Counted from the first letter of the stretch, positions 53,392-62,921 are shown. The stretch is DNA of 64,000 bases from Natronorubrum tibetense GA33 (GCF_000383975.1 NZ_KB913017.1:2593527-2657526); one strand, 5' to 3'. Made by a program: numbers and translations. The notes: generated by a model not told the origin, from the letters alone.

Positions 53392-54375
53392 TTAAACTGT
53401 GGGTTGGCGAGGAGCACGGTCCCACGCCTCGAGCGCCCGCAGGACGCCCTTGAGGTCGTCGATGTTCGACCGATCACAACGGATGTCGGGTCGAAAACGG
53501 CGCTCGAGCACCAGCTTCTCCTCGGTCAGTCTCACGCCGGTGATCCGATCCGAGGGGACGAACCGCCGGTAGGACGGGATCAGCTTCGGTTGGAAGACCA
53601 GACCCGCCTCGTAGGCGCGGAGTTCGCCCCGCTCGTACTCCATGCCAGGGAGCGGTGAGAGCGTGATCGCATCACCGCCGAGTTTCGGGATCGAGACGGT
53701 CGGATCCCAGCCCAACGCGACAGAGAGCGACGCGGCGAAGAGCATTCGGACCGGGGGGTGGCCCCGGTAAACGGTGAAGAACGCCGCGACCGCCAGCAGT
53801 CCCAGCCCGAGTCCGATCATGCCGACGTGGGTCCCCGACTGGTACCACGTCCAGCCTGCGGTCGCCGTCCGCTCGCGATCGATGGCCGTACCGATGTACG
53901 TATCGCGGGCGACCAGCGCGAGGAGTCGCCCCGATAGTCCGATCCCGAGCAACGCGGCGGCAACGATTGGGAGGTGCCAGTTCCCCGGGACGCGACCGAC
54001 CGTGGAGAGGACGATGACGCCGCCCGCAACGGCCACCGCCGGGAGACAGAGCGCGACGGTGCGCCAGCGCCAGACACCGAGTCGAAGCGCGAGTCTGGGG
54101 GTCGCTCCGGCGACGATCGCCCCGCAGAGGATGCCGCCCGTAAACGCGGTCGGCACCAGCCCGAGGATCACGTCGCTCGAACCACCGGCTGCGACCCCGG
54201 TCACGCCGACGATCACAGCCGCGGCGGCCGCGACGTAGAGGGCGAGTGCGGCGGGCCAGTCGACGCCGGTTTCGGGCTCGAGATCGTCGACGGAGGCGGG
54301 ATCGGGAGCGCGAGCGGGGTCGGAATCGGAATCGCGGGTCATCCCGCCGTCCGCATCACCTTCGATGACGGTCAT
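53392..54375 (-). CDS. Membrane protein with C-terminal PH-like domain
   Basis: This 327-aa protein has an acidic disordered N-terminus (residues 1-37) and five or six transmembrane helices to about residue 215. A cytoplasmic domain follows with strand patterns of a bacterial PH-like or bPH2 fold (AYEAGLVFQPKLIPSYRRFV, ITGVRLTEEKLVLERRF). The ATG at 54375 or the one directly upstream is equally possible. It lies 28 bp after the DapA-like gene on the same strand. The function is unknown. Confidence 0.7.
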   Translation of the reverse strand: MTVIEGDADGGMTRDSDSDPARAPDPASVDDLEPETGVDWPAALALYVAAAAAVIVGVTGVAAGGSSDVILGLVPTAFTGGILCGAIVAGATPRLALRLGVWRWRTVALCLPAVAVAGGVIVLSTVGRVPGNWHLPIVAAALLGIGLSGRLLALVARDTYIGTAIDRERTATAGWTWYQSGTHVGMIGLGLGLLAVAAFFTVYRGHPPVRMLFAASLSVALGWDPTVSIPKLGGDAITLSPLPGMEYERGELRAYEAGLVFQPKLIPSYRRFVPSDRITGVRLTEEKLVLERRFRPDIRCDRSNIDDLKGVLRALEAWDRAPRQPTV

Positions 54376-54402
54376 CACCCCATTGTTCGATCCCGAGACC
54401 TA

Positions 54403-55299
54403 TTAGTTTCCTGACTCGAGCAGCCCGTCGACGGCCTCGCCGATCGCCGCTCGACCCTCGTCGGGTACTTCGACCAGCGGCGGCCGAACCGCGTCCGAGG
54501 GGATCACACCGCGATACTCGAGTGCGGTCTTCGTCGCCGGACCGAACCCGTAGCTCGCACAGGCGGCGAACAGCGGCGAGATGGCGTCCTGAATTGCCGC
54601 GCCGCGTTCCTCGTCGTCACTCTCGTACAGGTCGGCGTACTGTGCGGGGACGACGTTCGACAGCGCGTTCAGCCCGCCGTCAGCACCCATTCGCAGTGCG
54701 GGCACGAGCAGGTTGTCGTACCCCTGCAGGACGACGAACTCCTCGGGCGTCTCACGGATAATAGAGAGGAGATACTCGAGATCGCCGCTCGAGTCCTTGA
54801 TTCCGAGGACGTTCTCGTGCTCGGCGAGTGTTGTGATCGTCTCGAGGGCGATCGAGCCACCTGTGCAGGGCGGGATGTTGTAGAGCAAAACCGGAATGGG
54901 GGAGCGGTCGGCAACTGCCTCGAAGAACCGTTGATTTCCGGCGGGGGCGTTCGGCCCGTGGAAGTACGGTTCCGTGACGACGGCGGCGTCCGCACCGATC
55001 TCAGCGGCGTGATCGGCGTACTCGACGGCCTCATCGACCGTGGTGGCGGCTGCGCCCGCGAGGACGGGGACTTCGCCGTCGACGTGCTCGACCGTGAGTT
55101 CGTGGACCCGTTTGCGTTCTTCGGGGGAGAGACTGGCAAACTCGCCCGTCGTTCCGCAGGGGAAGACCCCGTCGATGCCGTTCTCGAGAAGGTGGTCAAT
55201 CAAGTCGGCGAGTGCGTCGTCGTCGATCTGGCTCGAGTCGTCCTCGAACGGCGTCACGAGGGGTGTGGTGATTCCGGAAAGTGCCTCGGTAAGATCCAT
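54403..55299 (-). CDS. DapA/NAL-family lyase, probable KD(P)G aldolase
   Basis: This 298-aa class I aldolase-fold enzyme forms a Schiff base at Lys168 (VLGIKDSSG), assisted by Tyr140 (LLYNIPPCTG) and the GTTGEF loop with Thr50-Thr51. Members of the family include dihydrodipicolinate synthase and 2-keto-3-deoxy-(6-phospho)gluconate aldolase. It is not next to other lysine biosynthesis genes, while a KDG-type kinase is encoded in the same window, so the sugar-acid aldolase role is preferred. ATG 55299 (MDLTEALSGI) fits family length. Confidence 0.85.
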   Translation of the reverse strand: MDLTEALSGITTPLVTPFEDDSSQIDDDALADLIDHLLENGIDGVFPCGTTGEFASLSPEERKRVHELTVEHVDGEVPVLAGAAATTVDEAVEYADHAAEIGADAAVVTEPYFHGPNAPAGNQRFFEAVADRSPIPVLLYNIPPCTGGSIALETITTLAEHENVLGIKDSSGDLEYLLSIIRETPEEFVVLQGYDNLLVPALRMGADGGLNALSNVVPAQYADLYESDDEERGAAIQDAISPLFAACASYGFGPATKTALEYRGVIPSDAVRPPLVEVPDEGRAAIGEAVDGLLESGN

Positions 55300-55363
55300 A
55301 CCGGGAGTATTTCTCGGTGAGCGCAAAAACGTACCTGCTCTCAGTTGTACCTGCTGTTCGTAT

Positions 55364-55422
55364 CACGGATCGCACGACTGCTGTGCGATCGGGTGTGCAT
55401 CGACTGCCGGTGGCTACGATAG
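55364..55422. repeat. Diverged copy C of the MITE-like element
   Basis: The hairpin GATCGCAC...GTGCGATC and the outer end GGTGGCTACGATAG match the complement of the element at 22313-22398 (GTGGCTACTATAG there). The opposite end is not recognisable. It lies 65 bp upstream of the DapA-like start codon. Confidence 0.65.
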
Positions 55423-55477
55423 ATTTGCCACGGCATCCAGCGAATTCGATCACTACGCTCGTTCATTCGTTCATAGA

Positions 55478-55494
55478 AAGACGCGAAGCGTCTT
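55478..55494. repeat. GAA-loop palindrome, 7-bp stem
   Basis: AAGACGC and GCGTCTT pair around GAA, the same core as at 38313-38333. Confidence 0.65.
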
Positions 55495-55515
55495 CCACGC
55501 TGGCACTAGCCTCGT

Positions 55516-55538
55516 GTCGCGCGGCATCGCCGCGCGAC
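55516..55538. repeat. Palindrome with 10-bp stem and ATC loop
   Basis: GTCGCGCGGC and GCCGCGCGAC pair perfectly around ATC. It follows the GAA-loop palindrome by 21 bp, so the two form a paired array like the one near the thermosome. Confidence 0.7.
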
Positions 55539-55668
55539 CAGTTCGCGGGATCAAAGGTCCCACGCAGTTCGTGACAACCTCGTGTGGCTTCGAACCGCCG
55601 TTCACTGCGCTCCAGTATACACCACAGCAGACGAGCCGATTCGAGCCGTCGGTTCCGATCTTCGCGAC

Positions 55669-56118
55669 TCACTCGCAGACAGCCTCTGATCTGATCCGTT
55701 CGCCGGGTCTGATATCGAAAGCAAACACCATCGATTCATATTCCTGGCAGCGTTCGATCGTACTCTCGTCGACTCTGTCTGCGAGATCAAACCATTCCGT
55801 CCCGATATCTTCGACGTTCACACCGATCTGGTACGTCTCGACCGGTTCGCCGAGTTTGGCCGCCGGAATTAGCTCCGAATAGATGGTTTGTCCATCCTTT
55901 CCGTCGATGCTGAACGACCGCCAGAGATCGATCCCATCGTCCCGAACGACGATCAGTTCGCCAGCACGGTCGGCTTCTGTTCCGTTCCTGACATCTATCT
56001 GACCGAGTGGTGCCGTTGGATCCGACCCGAACTGATCTCGAACCGACCCGAGACACCCCGCAGTAGTCGACATTGCGGTGGTACTCGCGATACCGAGTAC
56101 CATCCGTCTAGAGGGCAT
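55669..56118 (-). CDS. Tat lipoprotein of unknown function
   Basis: This 149-aa protein starts MPSRRMVLGIASTTAMS with twin Arg at 4-5 and a lipobox TAGC (Cys22). The mature part has Ig-like strands (IDVRNGTEADRAGELIVVRDD) and one further Cys near residue 133 plus one at the C-terminus. The chosen ATG at 56118 lies 29 nt after a TATA-like GATTTTATCT; an ATG six codons earlier is too close to that box. It is an orphan between repeats and an SDR gene. Confidence 0.7.
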   Translation of the reverse strand: MPSRRMVLGIASTTAMSTTAGCLGSVRDQFGSDPTAPLGQIDVRNGTEADRAGELIVVRDDGIDLWRSFSIDGKDGQTIYSELIPAAKLGEPVETYQIGVNVEDIGTEWFDLADRVDESTIERCQEYESMVFAFDIRPGERIRSEAVCE

Positions 56119-56141
56119 ACTGGTGGTTTCTTCCATCAGCC

Positions 56142-56151
56142 AGATAAAATC
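56142..56151 (-). promoter_or_regulatory. TATA-like box for the lipoprotein
   Basis: GATTTTATCT on the minus strand, 29 nt before ATG 56118, favouring that start. Confidence 0.45.
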
Positions 56152-56177
56152 AGCTACTTCTAGAAGCGGTAAAAGAG

Positions 56178-56975
56178 CTACTCGAGCCCCAGATCCTGCG
56201 CCATCGAGTTGCCGGCCCGCGGGACGCCCTTCACCGTCACCGTCTCGCCGTTCATAAAGGAGGCGGCGGGACTCGAGAGGAACTGGGCAACGTCGGCGAT
56301 CTCCTCGGGGTGGCCGATGCGTCGGTCGGTCTTCTCGCGGGGCGGCATCGCCTCGCTGTCAATACCGAGCGTCTCGGCGACGCCTGGGGTCTGGATCAGG
56401 CCAGGGGCAATACAGTTGACGCGAATGCCGTCGTCGGCCCACTCCGTCGCCAGCGTCTCCGTCAGGCGGATGATCGCCGCTTTCGACGCGCCGTAGTGGC
56501 TCTCGCCGGGTGCCGAGTGTTGGCCGTTGACGGAAGAGAGGTTGATGATGACGCCACCGTCGCCCTCGCGCATGACCTCGCCGGCGAGTTGCGTGCAGTG
56601 GACGGTGCTGTTTAGGTTCAGGTCGATGATGGTTTCCCAGCCGTTGGCCGAGATATCCTCGAAGTTCGCGACGAACTCTCCGCCGGCGTTGTTGACCAGC
56701 ACGTCGATGTCGCCGAACTCGTCGACGGTCTCGTCGACCAGATTTTGGACCTGGTCGCGCTCGCGGACGTTACACTCGACGGCGAGGGCGTCGCCCGCGT
56801 CCGCAGCCTCGTTGATCCCGTCGGCGACCGGCCCGACGCGGTCCATCGAGCGCGAACAGATCGCCACGTTCGCCCCGCTCGCGGCGAGCGTCTCCGCGAT
56901 TGCCTGTCCGATTCCCTGACTGGCTCCCGTGACGATCGCGGTCTTCCCTGCGACATCGAAATCCGGTTCGTGCAT
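56178..56975 (-). CDS. Short-chain dehydrogenase/reductase
   Basis: This 265-aa classical SDR has the NAD(P) motif TGASQGIG (residues 16-23), NNAG near 94, catalytic Ser in NLSSVNG and Y-G-A-S-K (SHYGASKAAI). The C-terminal region with PPREKTDRRIGHPEEIADV is like the glucose/2,4-dienoyl-CoA reductase-type members of the FabG group. The substrate is undetermined. Start ATG 56975 (MHEPDFDVAGK). It lies downstream of mutS on the same strand with a 97-bp gap. Confidence 0.9.
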   Translation of the reverse strand: MHEPDFDVAGKTAIVTGASQGIGQAIAETLAASGANVAICSRSMDRVGPVADGINEAADAGDALAVECNVRERDQVQNLVDETVDEFGDIDVLVNNAGGEFVANFEDISANGWETIIDLNLNSTVHCTQLAGEVMREGDGGVIINLSSVNGQHSAPGESHYGASKAAIIRLTETLATEWADDGIRVNCIAPGLIQTPGVAETLGIDSEAMPPREKTDRRIGHPEEIADVAQFLSSPAASFMNGETVTVKGVPRAGNSMAQDLGLE

Positions 56976-57072
56976 CGTGCTAACTCGTAACCCATTAAGA
57001 CATAGTTGTACCGATATGTGGCCCCGCAGTCGGGTGATCTCGTATTTCAATAGCCACCGCGAGCAGTGGCGA

Positions 57073-59745
57073 CTAGTCGTCGTCCTCGAGTCGCTCCTGT
57101 AACCGCTGTACTTTCGAGACGAGTTCGATCGGTGGCGTCGTGTTGACGTCGAGCGTTTCGAGGTCCTCGAGTACTCGTTCGGTCTCGGGGTCGAGAGTCT
57201 CGCTTCCCGCGTCTGGCTCTCCGCCGTCGGCGTTCGCCGGTCCGCGGAACTGGCCGTCGCCGAGGTCGAACACCGTCTGGACGGGCTCGCTCGAGCCGCC
57301 TCCCTTCGCCTCGATGGCCTTCTCCTCGCGCAGGCGCTCGAGCACGTCCCTCGAGCGCTCGACGACCGGGTCGGGGACCCCAGCCAGATCGGCGACGTGG
57401 ATCCCGTAGGAACGGTCGGTGGGACCGTCTCGGACCGTCCGAAGGAAGGTCACGTCGCCGTCGCGTTCGTCCGCCGCGACGTGGACGTTGGCGACCCGCG
57501 GGAGCTTCTCGGCCAGCCCGGTCAGTTCGTGGTAGTGGGTGGCGAATAGGGTCTTCGCCTGCACCTCGTTGTGCAGATACTCGGTCGCAGCCCACGCGAT
57601 GGAAATCCCGTCGTAGGTCGCGGTTCCCCGCCCAACCTCGTCTAAAATGACCAGCGACTCCTCGGTCGCCGTGTGAAGGATGTTCGAGAGCTCGCTCATC
57701 TCGACCATGAACGTCGAACGGCCCTGCGCGAGTTCGTCGAGCGCGCCAACGCGGGTGAAGATGCCGTCGACCAGCCCGACCTCGGCCTCCTTGGCGGGGA
57801 CAAAACTCCCGACCTGTGCGAGCAGGACGATACAGGCGACCTGTCGCATGTAGGTCGACTTCCCGGACATGTTGGGACCCGTGACGACGAGGAAGTTTCG
57901 GTTCTCGTTCATCCCCACGTCATTGGGGACGAACTCCGTCGTCTGCTCGACCACCGGGTGGCGACCCTGTTCGATCTCGAGGCGGTCCCCCCGATGGAGG
58001 TCGGGCTTTACCCACCGATTTTCCGCCGCGTGCGTTGCCAGACTCGAGAGCGCGTCGACGGTCGCCAGCGTTCGGCCGACGTCTTGCAGCAACTCCGCAT
58101 GGCTGGCCACGTCCTCGCGCAGTTCCTCGAAGAGTTCGTACTCGAGGTCGCCGCGTCGTTCCTCCAGACGCAGGACTTCGCGCTCTTTTTCCTCCAGTTC
58201 GTCGGTCGTAAACCGTTTCGAGTTCTTGAGCGTCTTGATCTCCTCGTAGTGGTCCGGGACGCCGTCGGCCGCCGACTTGCCGACCTGGATGTAGTAGCCG
58301 TCGGTCTTGTTCCGATCGACGGTGACGTGGCTCAGCCCGTACTGGCGCTTCTCGCGGTCGGCGAGGCCGTCGAGCCATCCCTCGACCTCCTCGTGACGGT
58401 CGATCACCTCGTCGAGTTCGTCGTCGTAGCCTCGCTGGAGAAGCCCGCCCTGGGTCACGGTCGACGGCGGATCGTCGGCGATGGTCTCCTCGAGCGTTCC
58501 CCGCAGTGCTGCGGCAGCCTCGCGATCCGGGCGATTCACGATCTCGGTCAACGGCGAGTCGGCGAGATCCGGAGCGGAATCGATGGTCCCGGCCAACGCC
58601 GGAAGGACGGCCAGCGTCTCCCCTACGGCGAGCAGGTCGCGAGCGTCCGCGCTGCCGTGGCTCGCCTTCGAGGCCAGCCGCGCCAGGTCGTAGGCGTCGC
58701 CGAGTGCATCCTGTAACTCGTCGCGCGCCAGCGCCGCCGACGAGAGCGCGGCGATGCTCTTCTGGCGTCGCTCGAGGGTCTCGAGGGACCGCCGCGGCCG
58801 CTGCAACCACTCCTTCAACAGCCGACCGCCGGCGCTGGTTTCGGTGTGATCGATCGTGTCGAACAGCGACCCATCGGCGTCGCCCTGCATGGTCTCGGTT
58901 AACTCGAGATTTCGCTGCGTGGTCGCGTCCAGCGTGACGTGGTCGTCGCCGTGGTGGGCCTGAATGCGGGTCATCGAGGCGAGCACCCCCGTGCCGGTCT
59001 CCTCGACGTAGGCCAGAATCGCTCCGGCGGCCGCGAGGGTCGACTCGTCGACCGAGAGTCGCTCGACGGTCTCCCGCCCGAACTGCTCGCGAACGGTGTG
59101 GGCCGCCCGTTTCGGCGCGAAGCTCTCGGTTTCGTGGAGCGTGAGTGCTGCGTCGACCCGCTCACGGACTTGATTCAGTAGTTCGTCGTCGCCTCGAGCC
59201 GCGGGTCCGGGCAACACCTCGACGGGAGCGAACCGGTACAGTTCCGTCAGCGCGTCGTCGGCGTCCTCGGCGTCGGCCACGAGGAATCGGCCCGTCGTCA
59301 CGTCGGCGAACGCGAGGCCGTAGCCGTCGCCAGCCGCGCTCGAGCCCCGACTGTCGAACCCGTTCGTGCCGCCGTCGACGATGGCCGCGAGATACTGGGC
59401 GTCGGCGTCGCTGGTCTCGAGCAGCGTTCCCGGGGTCACGACGCGGACGACTTCGCGGGCGTGGCCCGATTCCGTCTCGTACTGATCGGCGACGGCGACC
59501 CGGTAGCCGCGTTCGACGAGCGCCTTGAGATAGGGTGTGAGGTCTTTCAGCGGGACGCCGGCCATGGGATACGACGAGCCGTGAGAGGATTTCTGGGAGA
59601 CTTTCAAATCGAGTTCGTCGCTAACGAGTTCGGCGTCGTCGCCAAAAAACTCGTAGAAGTCGCCACACTGCATCGCCAGCACGTCGGCGTCGGTCTCCTC
59701 CTTGAGCGAGAAGAACTCCCCGACGATACCCGTCGCCTCGGTCAT
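57073..59745 (-). CDS. mutS: DNA mismatch repair protein MutS
   Basis: This 890-aa MutS1-type protein contains the mismatch-reading Phe-x-Glu motif (F30-Y31-E32 in GDFYEFF). It has the connector and lever domains (residues 130-590) and the C-terminal ABC-type ATPase with Walker A GPNMSGKSTYMRQ (about residue 622), Walker B VILDEVGRGTATYDG and FATHYHELTGL. ATG 59745 (MTEATGIVGEFFSLK) lies 27 nt after a TATA-like GATTTTAGC, rejecting the longer frame. The N-terminal mismatch domain is complete, so this is a repair enzyme rather than MutS2/MutS5. Confidence 0.97.
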   Translation of the reverse strand: MTEATGIVGEFFSLKEETDADVLAMQCGDFYEFFGDDAELVSDELDLKVSQKSSHGSSYPMAGVPLKDLTPYLKALVERGYRVAVADQYETESGHAREVVRVVTPGTLLETSDADAQYLAAIVDGGTNGFDSRGSSAAGDGYGLAFADVTTGRFLVADAEDADDALTELYRFAPVEVLPGPAARGDDELLNQVRERVDAALTLHETESFAPKRAAHTVREQFGRETVERLSVDESTLAAAGAILAYVEETGTGVLASMTRIQAHHGDDHVTLDATTQRNLELTETMQGDADGSLFDTIDHTETSAGGRLLKEWLQRPRRSLETLERRQKSIAALSSAALARDELQDALGDAYDLARLASKASHGSADARDLLAVGETLAVLPALAGTIDSAPDLADSPLTEIVNRPDREAAAALRGTLEETIADDPPSTVTQGGLLQRGYDDELDEVIDRHEEVEGWLDGLADREKRQYGLSHVTVDRNKTDGYYIQVGKSAADGVPDHYEEIKTLKNSKRFTTDELEEKEREVLRLEERRGDLEYELFEELREDVASHAELLQDVGRTLATVDALSSLATHAAENRWVKPDLHRGDRLEIEQGRHPVVEQTTEFVPNDVGMNENRNFLVVTGPNMSGKSTYMRQVACIVLLAQVGSFVPAKEAEVGLVDGIFTRVGALDELAQGRSTFMVEMSELSNILHTATEESLVILDEVGRGTATYDGISIAWAATEYLHNEVQAKTLFATHYHELTGLAEKLPRVANVHVAADERDGDVTFLRTVRDGPTDRSYGIHVADLAGVPDPVVERSRDVLERLREEKAIEAKGGGSSEPVQTVFDLGDGQFRGPANADGGEPDAGSETLDPETERVLEDLETLDVNTTPPIELVSKVQRLQERLEDDD

Positions 59746-59911
59746 GGTGGGTGACTGTTCGGCCACCGCTAAAATCCTGCGGGTTCCGCGGTGATACCGA
59801 ATGCGGCGTCGCAATAGTCGTGGCGTCGCGACAGTCACGAAGCTACTACATACACGATCCGCTGGCGGGGCTATATGATGCCCTCTATGGTAGACCCCCA
59901 CATCACCACTC

Positions 59912-60751
59912 ATGGCTTCGCCCAGTGATCATCGCGTGCTGGTTCCGATCGACGTGCTTGAAGGACAGTCCGTCCCGTCGACGGTCGTCGAGGCCTTCGG
60001 GTCGGTCCCGGTCGTCCTGCTCGGCTACCGCGAGGTCCCCGACCAGACCGCTCCCGAACAGGCCCGCGACCAGTACGGCGACCGCGTCCGTAGCGAACTT
60101 GAGGCGCTCCGGTCGGTGTTCGAGACGGCCGGCTGTGACGTGACGACGCGACTCGCCTTTACTCACGATCGGTTGAAGACGTTTGAGCGGGTCACAGTCG
60201 ACGAATCCTGTGACGCCGTCTTGTTGTGCAACCCAGCGCCCGTCCTCGAGTCGGTCCTCGTCGCGATCAGAAGCGATGTCAACGTCGACCACATCGTCCG
60301 ACTGGTCGGCACCGTCCTCGAGGGGACCGACCTCGAAGTGACCCTGTTGCACGTCGCAAGCGAAGAGTCGCGTCGTGATGCGGGAACGGAACTGCTCGAG
60401 ACGGCGGCGACCGCACTGGCCGGCGAGGGAGTCGACGCGAGTCGCGTCGACCGCCGGTTGGTCGTCGACGGCTCGCCGACGGATGCCATCCTCGAGGCCG
60501 CGGACGACCACGACCTGCTGGTCGTCGGCGAGAGTCGGCCGTCGATCCGTCGGTACGTGTTCCGAGACCGTGCGGAACGGCTCGCAAAGCGGACGGTCGA
60601 TCCGGTGCTCGTGATTCGCGGGGAGTACCTCGAGCCGGCGGCCGATGAGGGGGACGACGGGATACCAGCGAACGACCGTTCGGCCAGCGTCTCTGTGACC
60701 GACGTGGTCGAGTCGGTCGAAGAAGGCGACCAGCGCGACGGAGCGTCTTAG
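59912..60751 (+). CDS. Two-domain universal-stress-type protein (paralogue 1)
   Basis: This 279-aa protein has two tandem Usp-like halves (about residues 8-120 and 130-245) and a polar C-terminal tail. The second half keeps the Usp closing region VVGESRPSIRRYVFRDRAERL-type helix and PVLVIR strand. The first half holds a distinctive block VPDQTAPEQARDQYGDR. The G-x2-G nucleotide loop is degenerate. It converges with a paralogue on the minus strand, overlapping by 4 bp. Confidence 0.85.
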   Translation: MASPSDHRVLVPIDVLEGQSVPSTVVEAFGSVPVVLLGYREVPDQTAPEQARDQYGDRVRSELEALRSVFETAGCDVTTRLAFTHDRLKTFERVTVDESCDAVLLCNPAPVLESVLVAIRSDVNVDHIVRLVGTVLEGTDLEVTLLHVASEESRRDAGTELLETAATALAGEGVDASRVDRRLVVDGSPTDAILEAADDHDLLVVGESRPSIRRYVFRDRAERLAKRTVDPVLVIRGEYLEPAADEGDDGIPANDRSASVSVTDVVESVEEGDQRDGAS

Positions 60752-61479
60752 ACGTCCTCGTCCGCAGACCCGTCAGCCGTCGCCGTTTCATCACTATCGA
60801 CGTTCCGGACGACGAGCACCGGCGCAACGGACTCGACGGCGATACGTTCGGCCTCCTCGCCGAAGAGCAGCGAGCGAAGCGACGGGGCGCGTTCGCCGAC
60901 GACGATGGCGTCGTGGTCGACTCCGGCCTCGAGCAACGCCTCGAACGGCGGCCTGTCGACAGCGAGTTCAGTTTTGACGTCGATTTCGCGCGCCGAGAGC
61001 GTTTCGGCGGCCGTCTCGAGCAGTTCCCGCCCGGACGCCTCGTCTTTGGTCGCCAGAAAGAGCGTCACGCCGATCTCTCGCGGGCCGACCAGGTCGCCGA
61101 CGAACGAGCAGATCCGGTCGACGGCGACGTCACCCGTCAACGTGACGAGGACTCGTTCGATCTGCCCGCTCGCGCCTGGTATGGTGTAGGCGTCCGCTCG
61201 CGTTTCGGTCGCGATGCGGTCGATCGTCTGCTCGCGGTCGTGGGTGAACACGAGCCGGTGATCGGCCTCGCTGCCGCCGACCCGGAACGTTTCAACGAGG
61301 TCCTCGAGGGCGTCGGTTGCCCGGTCTTCGTACTGCACTCGAGCCTGGTCGGGCGGCGTCTGTTCGGGGAGTTCGTGATAGCCGAGGACGGTCACGTCGA
61401 CAGGCTCGAGCAGTGCCGTCAGCCCGGGGGAAACCGATTCTCCCTCGAGAATCGCCAGCGGAACGAGAACGCGGGTCAT
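60748..61479 (-). CDS. Two-domain universal-stress-type protein (paralogue 2), coupled to permease
   Basis: This 243-aa paralogue of the convergent protein shares its layout and the block [17 protein letters not shown] in the first half. The end of the second half is [22 protein letters not shown] then PVLVVR. Its ATG lies in the stop of the APC permease gene (ATGA overlap, 61476-61479), so the two are translationally coupled; Usp domains often regulate such permeases in haloarchaea. Its role is thus probably control of transport. Confidence 0.87.
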   Translation of the reverse strand: MTRVLVPLAILEGESVSPGLTALLEPVDVTVLGYHELPEQTPPDQARVQYEDRATDALEDLVETFRVGGSEADHRLVFTHDREQTIDRIATETRADAYTIPGASGQIERVLVTLTGDVAVDRICSFVGDLVGPREIGVTLFLATKDEASGRELLETAAETLSAREIDVKTELAVDRPPFEALLEAGVDHDAIVVGERAPSLRSLLFGEEAERIAVESVAPVLVVRNVDSDETATADGSADEDV

Positions 61480-62897
61480 AGCTCACCTCGTAGGTTCACG
61501 TCTCGAGCGTAATAGACGTACCACCCGGCGGTCATGAGCATGATGGCGATGCCGACGATCTGTGACGCGAGTTCCATGAAGCCGATCAGCGCGAAACTAC
61601 AGATCGCCCCGAGCGCCGGGACGAGCGGGTAGCCGGGAACCCGGAACGCAGGATCGTACCACTCCGGCTCATCCCGGCGCAACGCGATCAACGCGACGCA
61701 GATGAGCCCGTACATGATGAGATGCAGGAACGAGGCGACCTCGGCGAGGAGTTCGACGCTGCCCGTCGCGGTCAGCACGAGAATCGGGCCGCCAGCTAGC
61801 CCGAGCGCGACGTGTGGCGTCCCGTAGCGGAGGTTGATCCGACTCGCTCCTTTCGGGAGCAGGGCGTCCCTCGAGACGGCGTAGATCGCCCGGGAGGTGC
61901 TGAGGATCGAGGCGTTGGCGCTGGACATCGTCGCGAGCAGACCCCCGAAGACGATGGCGAACGCGCCGGCGGCGCCGAGGTAGTGGCGACCGACCTCGAC
62001 CATCGCGGTTTCACCGAAGCCGGCGAGCGCCTCGCTGCCGAACGCGCTCGTCGCGACGAAGATCGTTACGACGTAGAGCACACCGACGGCGACGACCGAG
62101 CCGACCATCGCCAGCGGCAGATTCCGACCGGGATCTTTCATCTCGCCGGCGACGGTCGCCACCTGTGCGAAGCCGAGATACGAGGTGAAGACGAGCGCAG
62201 CGGTCGTCAGAATCGGCATCGCGCCGAAGGGGGCGAACTGCTCGGGCGCCGCCGATTCGCCGATCAGCCCGGCCGCGTCGAGGCTACCGTAGCCGAGAAA
62301 GGCGACGAGGATCGACAGCAGGAGGGCGACGATCCCGTTCTGGAGCTTTGCGGCGTTTTCGGTCCCCGTGACGTTCAGGACGGTAAAGCCCGCGCCGAAC
62401 AACAAGGCGATGGGGATGACCAGCCCGTCGCCGACCGCGACGCCGAGTTCGGCGAGCGTGTCGACGGCGTAGTAGCCGAAGCCGACGAGGTAGAAGGCCG
62501 TCGCGAACACCAGCCCGAACCACAGCGAGAGACCGACGACGGCGCCCGGGAGCGTTCCGAGCGCTCGCGAGATGAAGTAGTAGCCGCCGCCGCTTTTCGG
62601 CATCGCCGTCGCCAGTTCGGAGGTCGGTAAGGCGACGAGCAGGGCGACGACGGCTCCGATGGCGAACGATGCCGCGGCGGCGGGGCCGGCCTGTCCGGCT
62701 GCGAGGCCCGGAAAGACGAAGATTCCGGCGCCGATCATCGTCCCGATCCCGATCGCGAGCCCGCCCGAAAGCCCGAGCGTTCGCTCGAGTTCGGCGTCGT
62801 CGGTGATCGTCGCGTCGTCCGTCTCGACCGTTGGTTCGGTGTCGGGCGATTCGCCCTCGATGTTGGTGCCCTCGGCCGGCGGCGGTTCGCCACTCAT
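61476..62897 (-). CDS. APC-superfamily amino acid permease
   Basis: This 473-aa carrier has 12 predicted helices. The first helix carries the APC signature [16 protein letters not shown] (residues 51-66), followed by helix 2 and the P-K-S-G-G-x-Y-Y-F region, and helix 6 near 230-250 ([16 protein letters not shown]). The N-terminus is an acidic disordered stretch of 40 residues. The likely substrate is a cationic or neutral amino acid; this is inferred from the family. A TATA-like box sits 29 nt upstream. The following gene encodes a Usp regulator. Confidence 0.93.
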   Translation of the reverse strand: MSGEPPPAEGTNIEGESPDTEPTVETDDATITDDAELERTLGLSGGLAIGIGTMIGAGIFVFPGLAAGQAGPAAAASFAIGAVVALLVALPTSELATAMPKSGGGYYFISRALGTLPGAVVGLSLWFGLVFATAFYLVGFGYYAVDTLAELGVAVGDGLVIPIALLFGAGFTVLNVTGTENAAKLQNGIVALLLSILVAFLGYGSLDAAGLIGESAAPEQFAPFGAMPILTTAALVFTSYLGFAQVATVAGEMKDPGRNLPLAMVGSVVAVGVLYVVTIFVATSAFGSEALAGFGETAMVEVGRHYLGAAGAFAIVFGGLLATMSSANASILSTSRAIYAVSRDALLPKGASRINLRYGTPHVALGLAGGPILVLTATGSVELLAEVASFLHLIMYGLICVALIALRRDEPEWYDPAFRVPGYPLVPALGAICSFALIGFMELASQIVGIAIMLMTAGWYVYYARDVNLRGEL

Positions 62898-62921
62898 AGT
62901 GGCGACAACTCATGCCGAACG

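Larger units (their letters stand above)
55300..55668. other. 369-bp intergenic region made largely of repeats
   Basis: It carries copy C of the MITE-like element (55364-55422), two palindromes (55478-55494 and 55516-55538) and simple GTTCATTCGTTCAT sequence. No gene was recognised. Confidence 0.6.

Noticed and set aside
59838-59870. A further copy of the MITE-like element (GAAGCTACTACATA)
   Set aside because: Only about 12 bases resemble the outer end and the hairpin stem is missing; this is within chance for the base composition.
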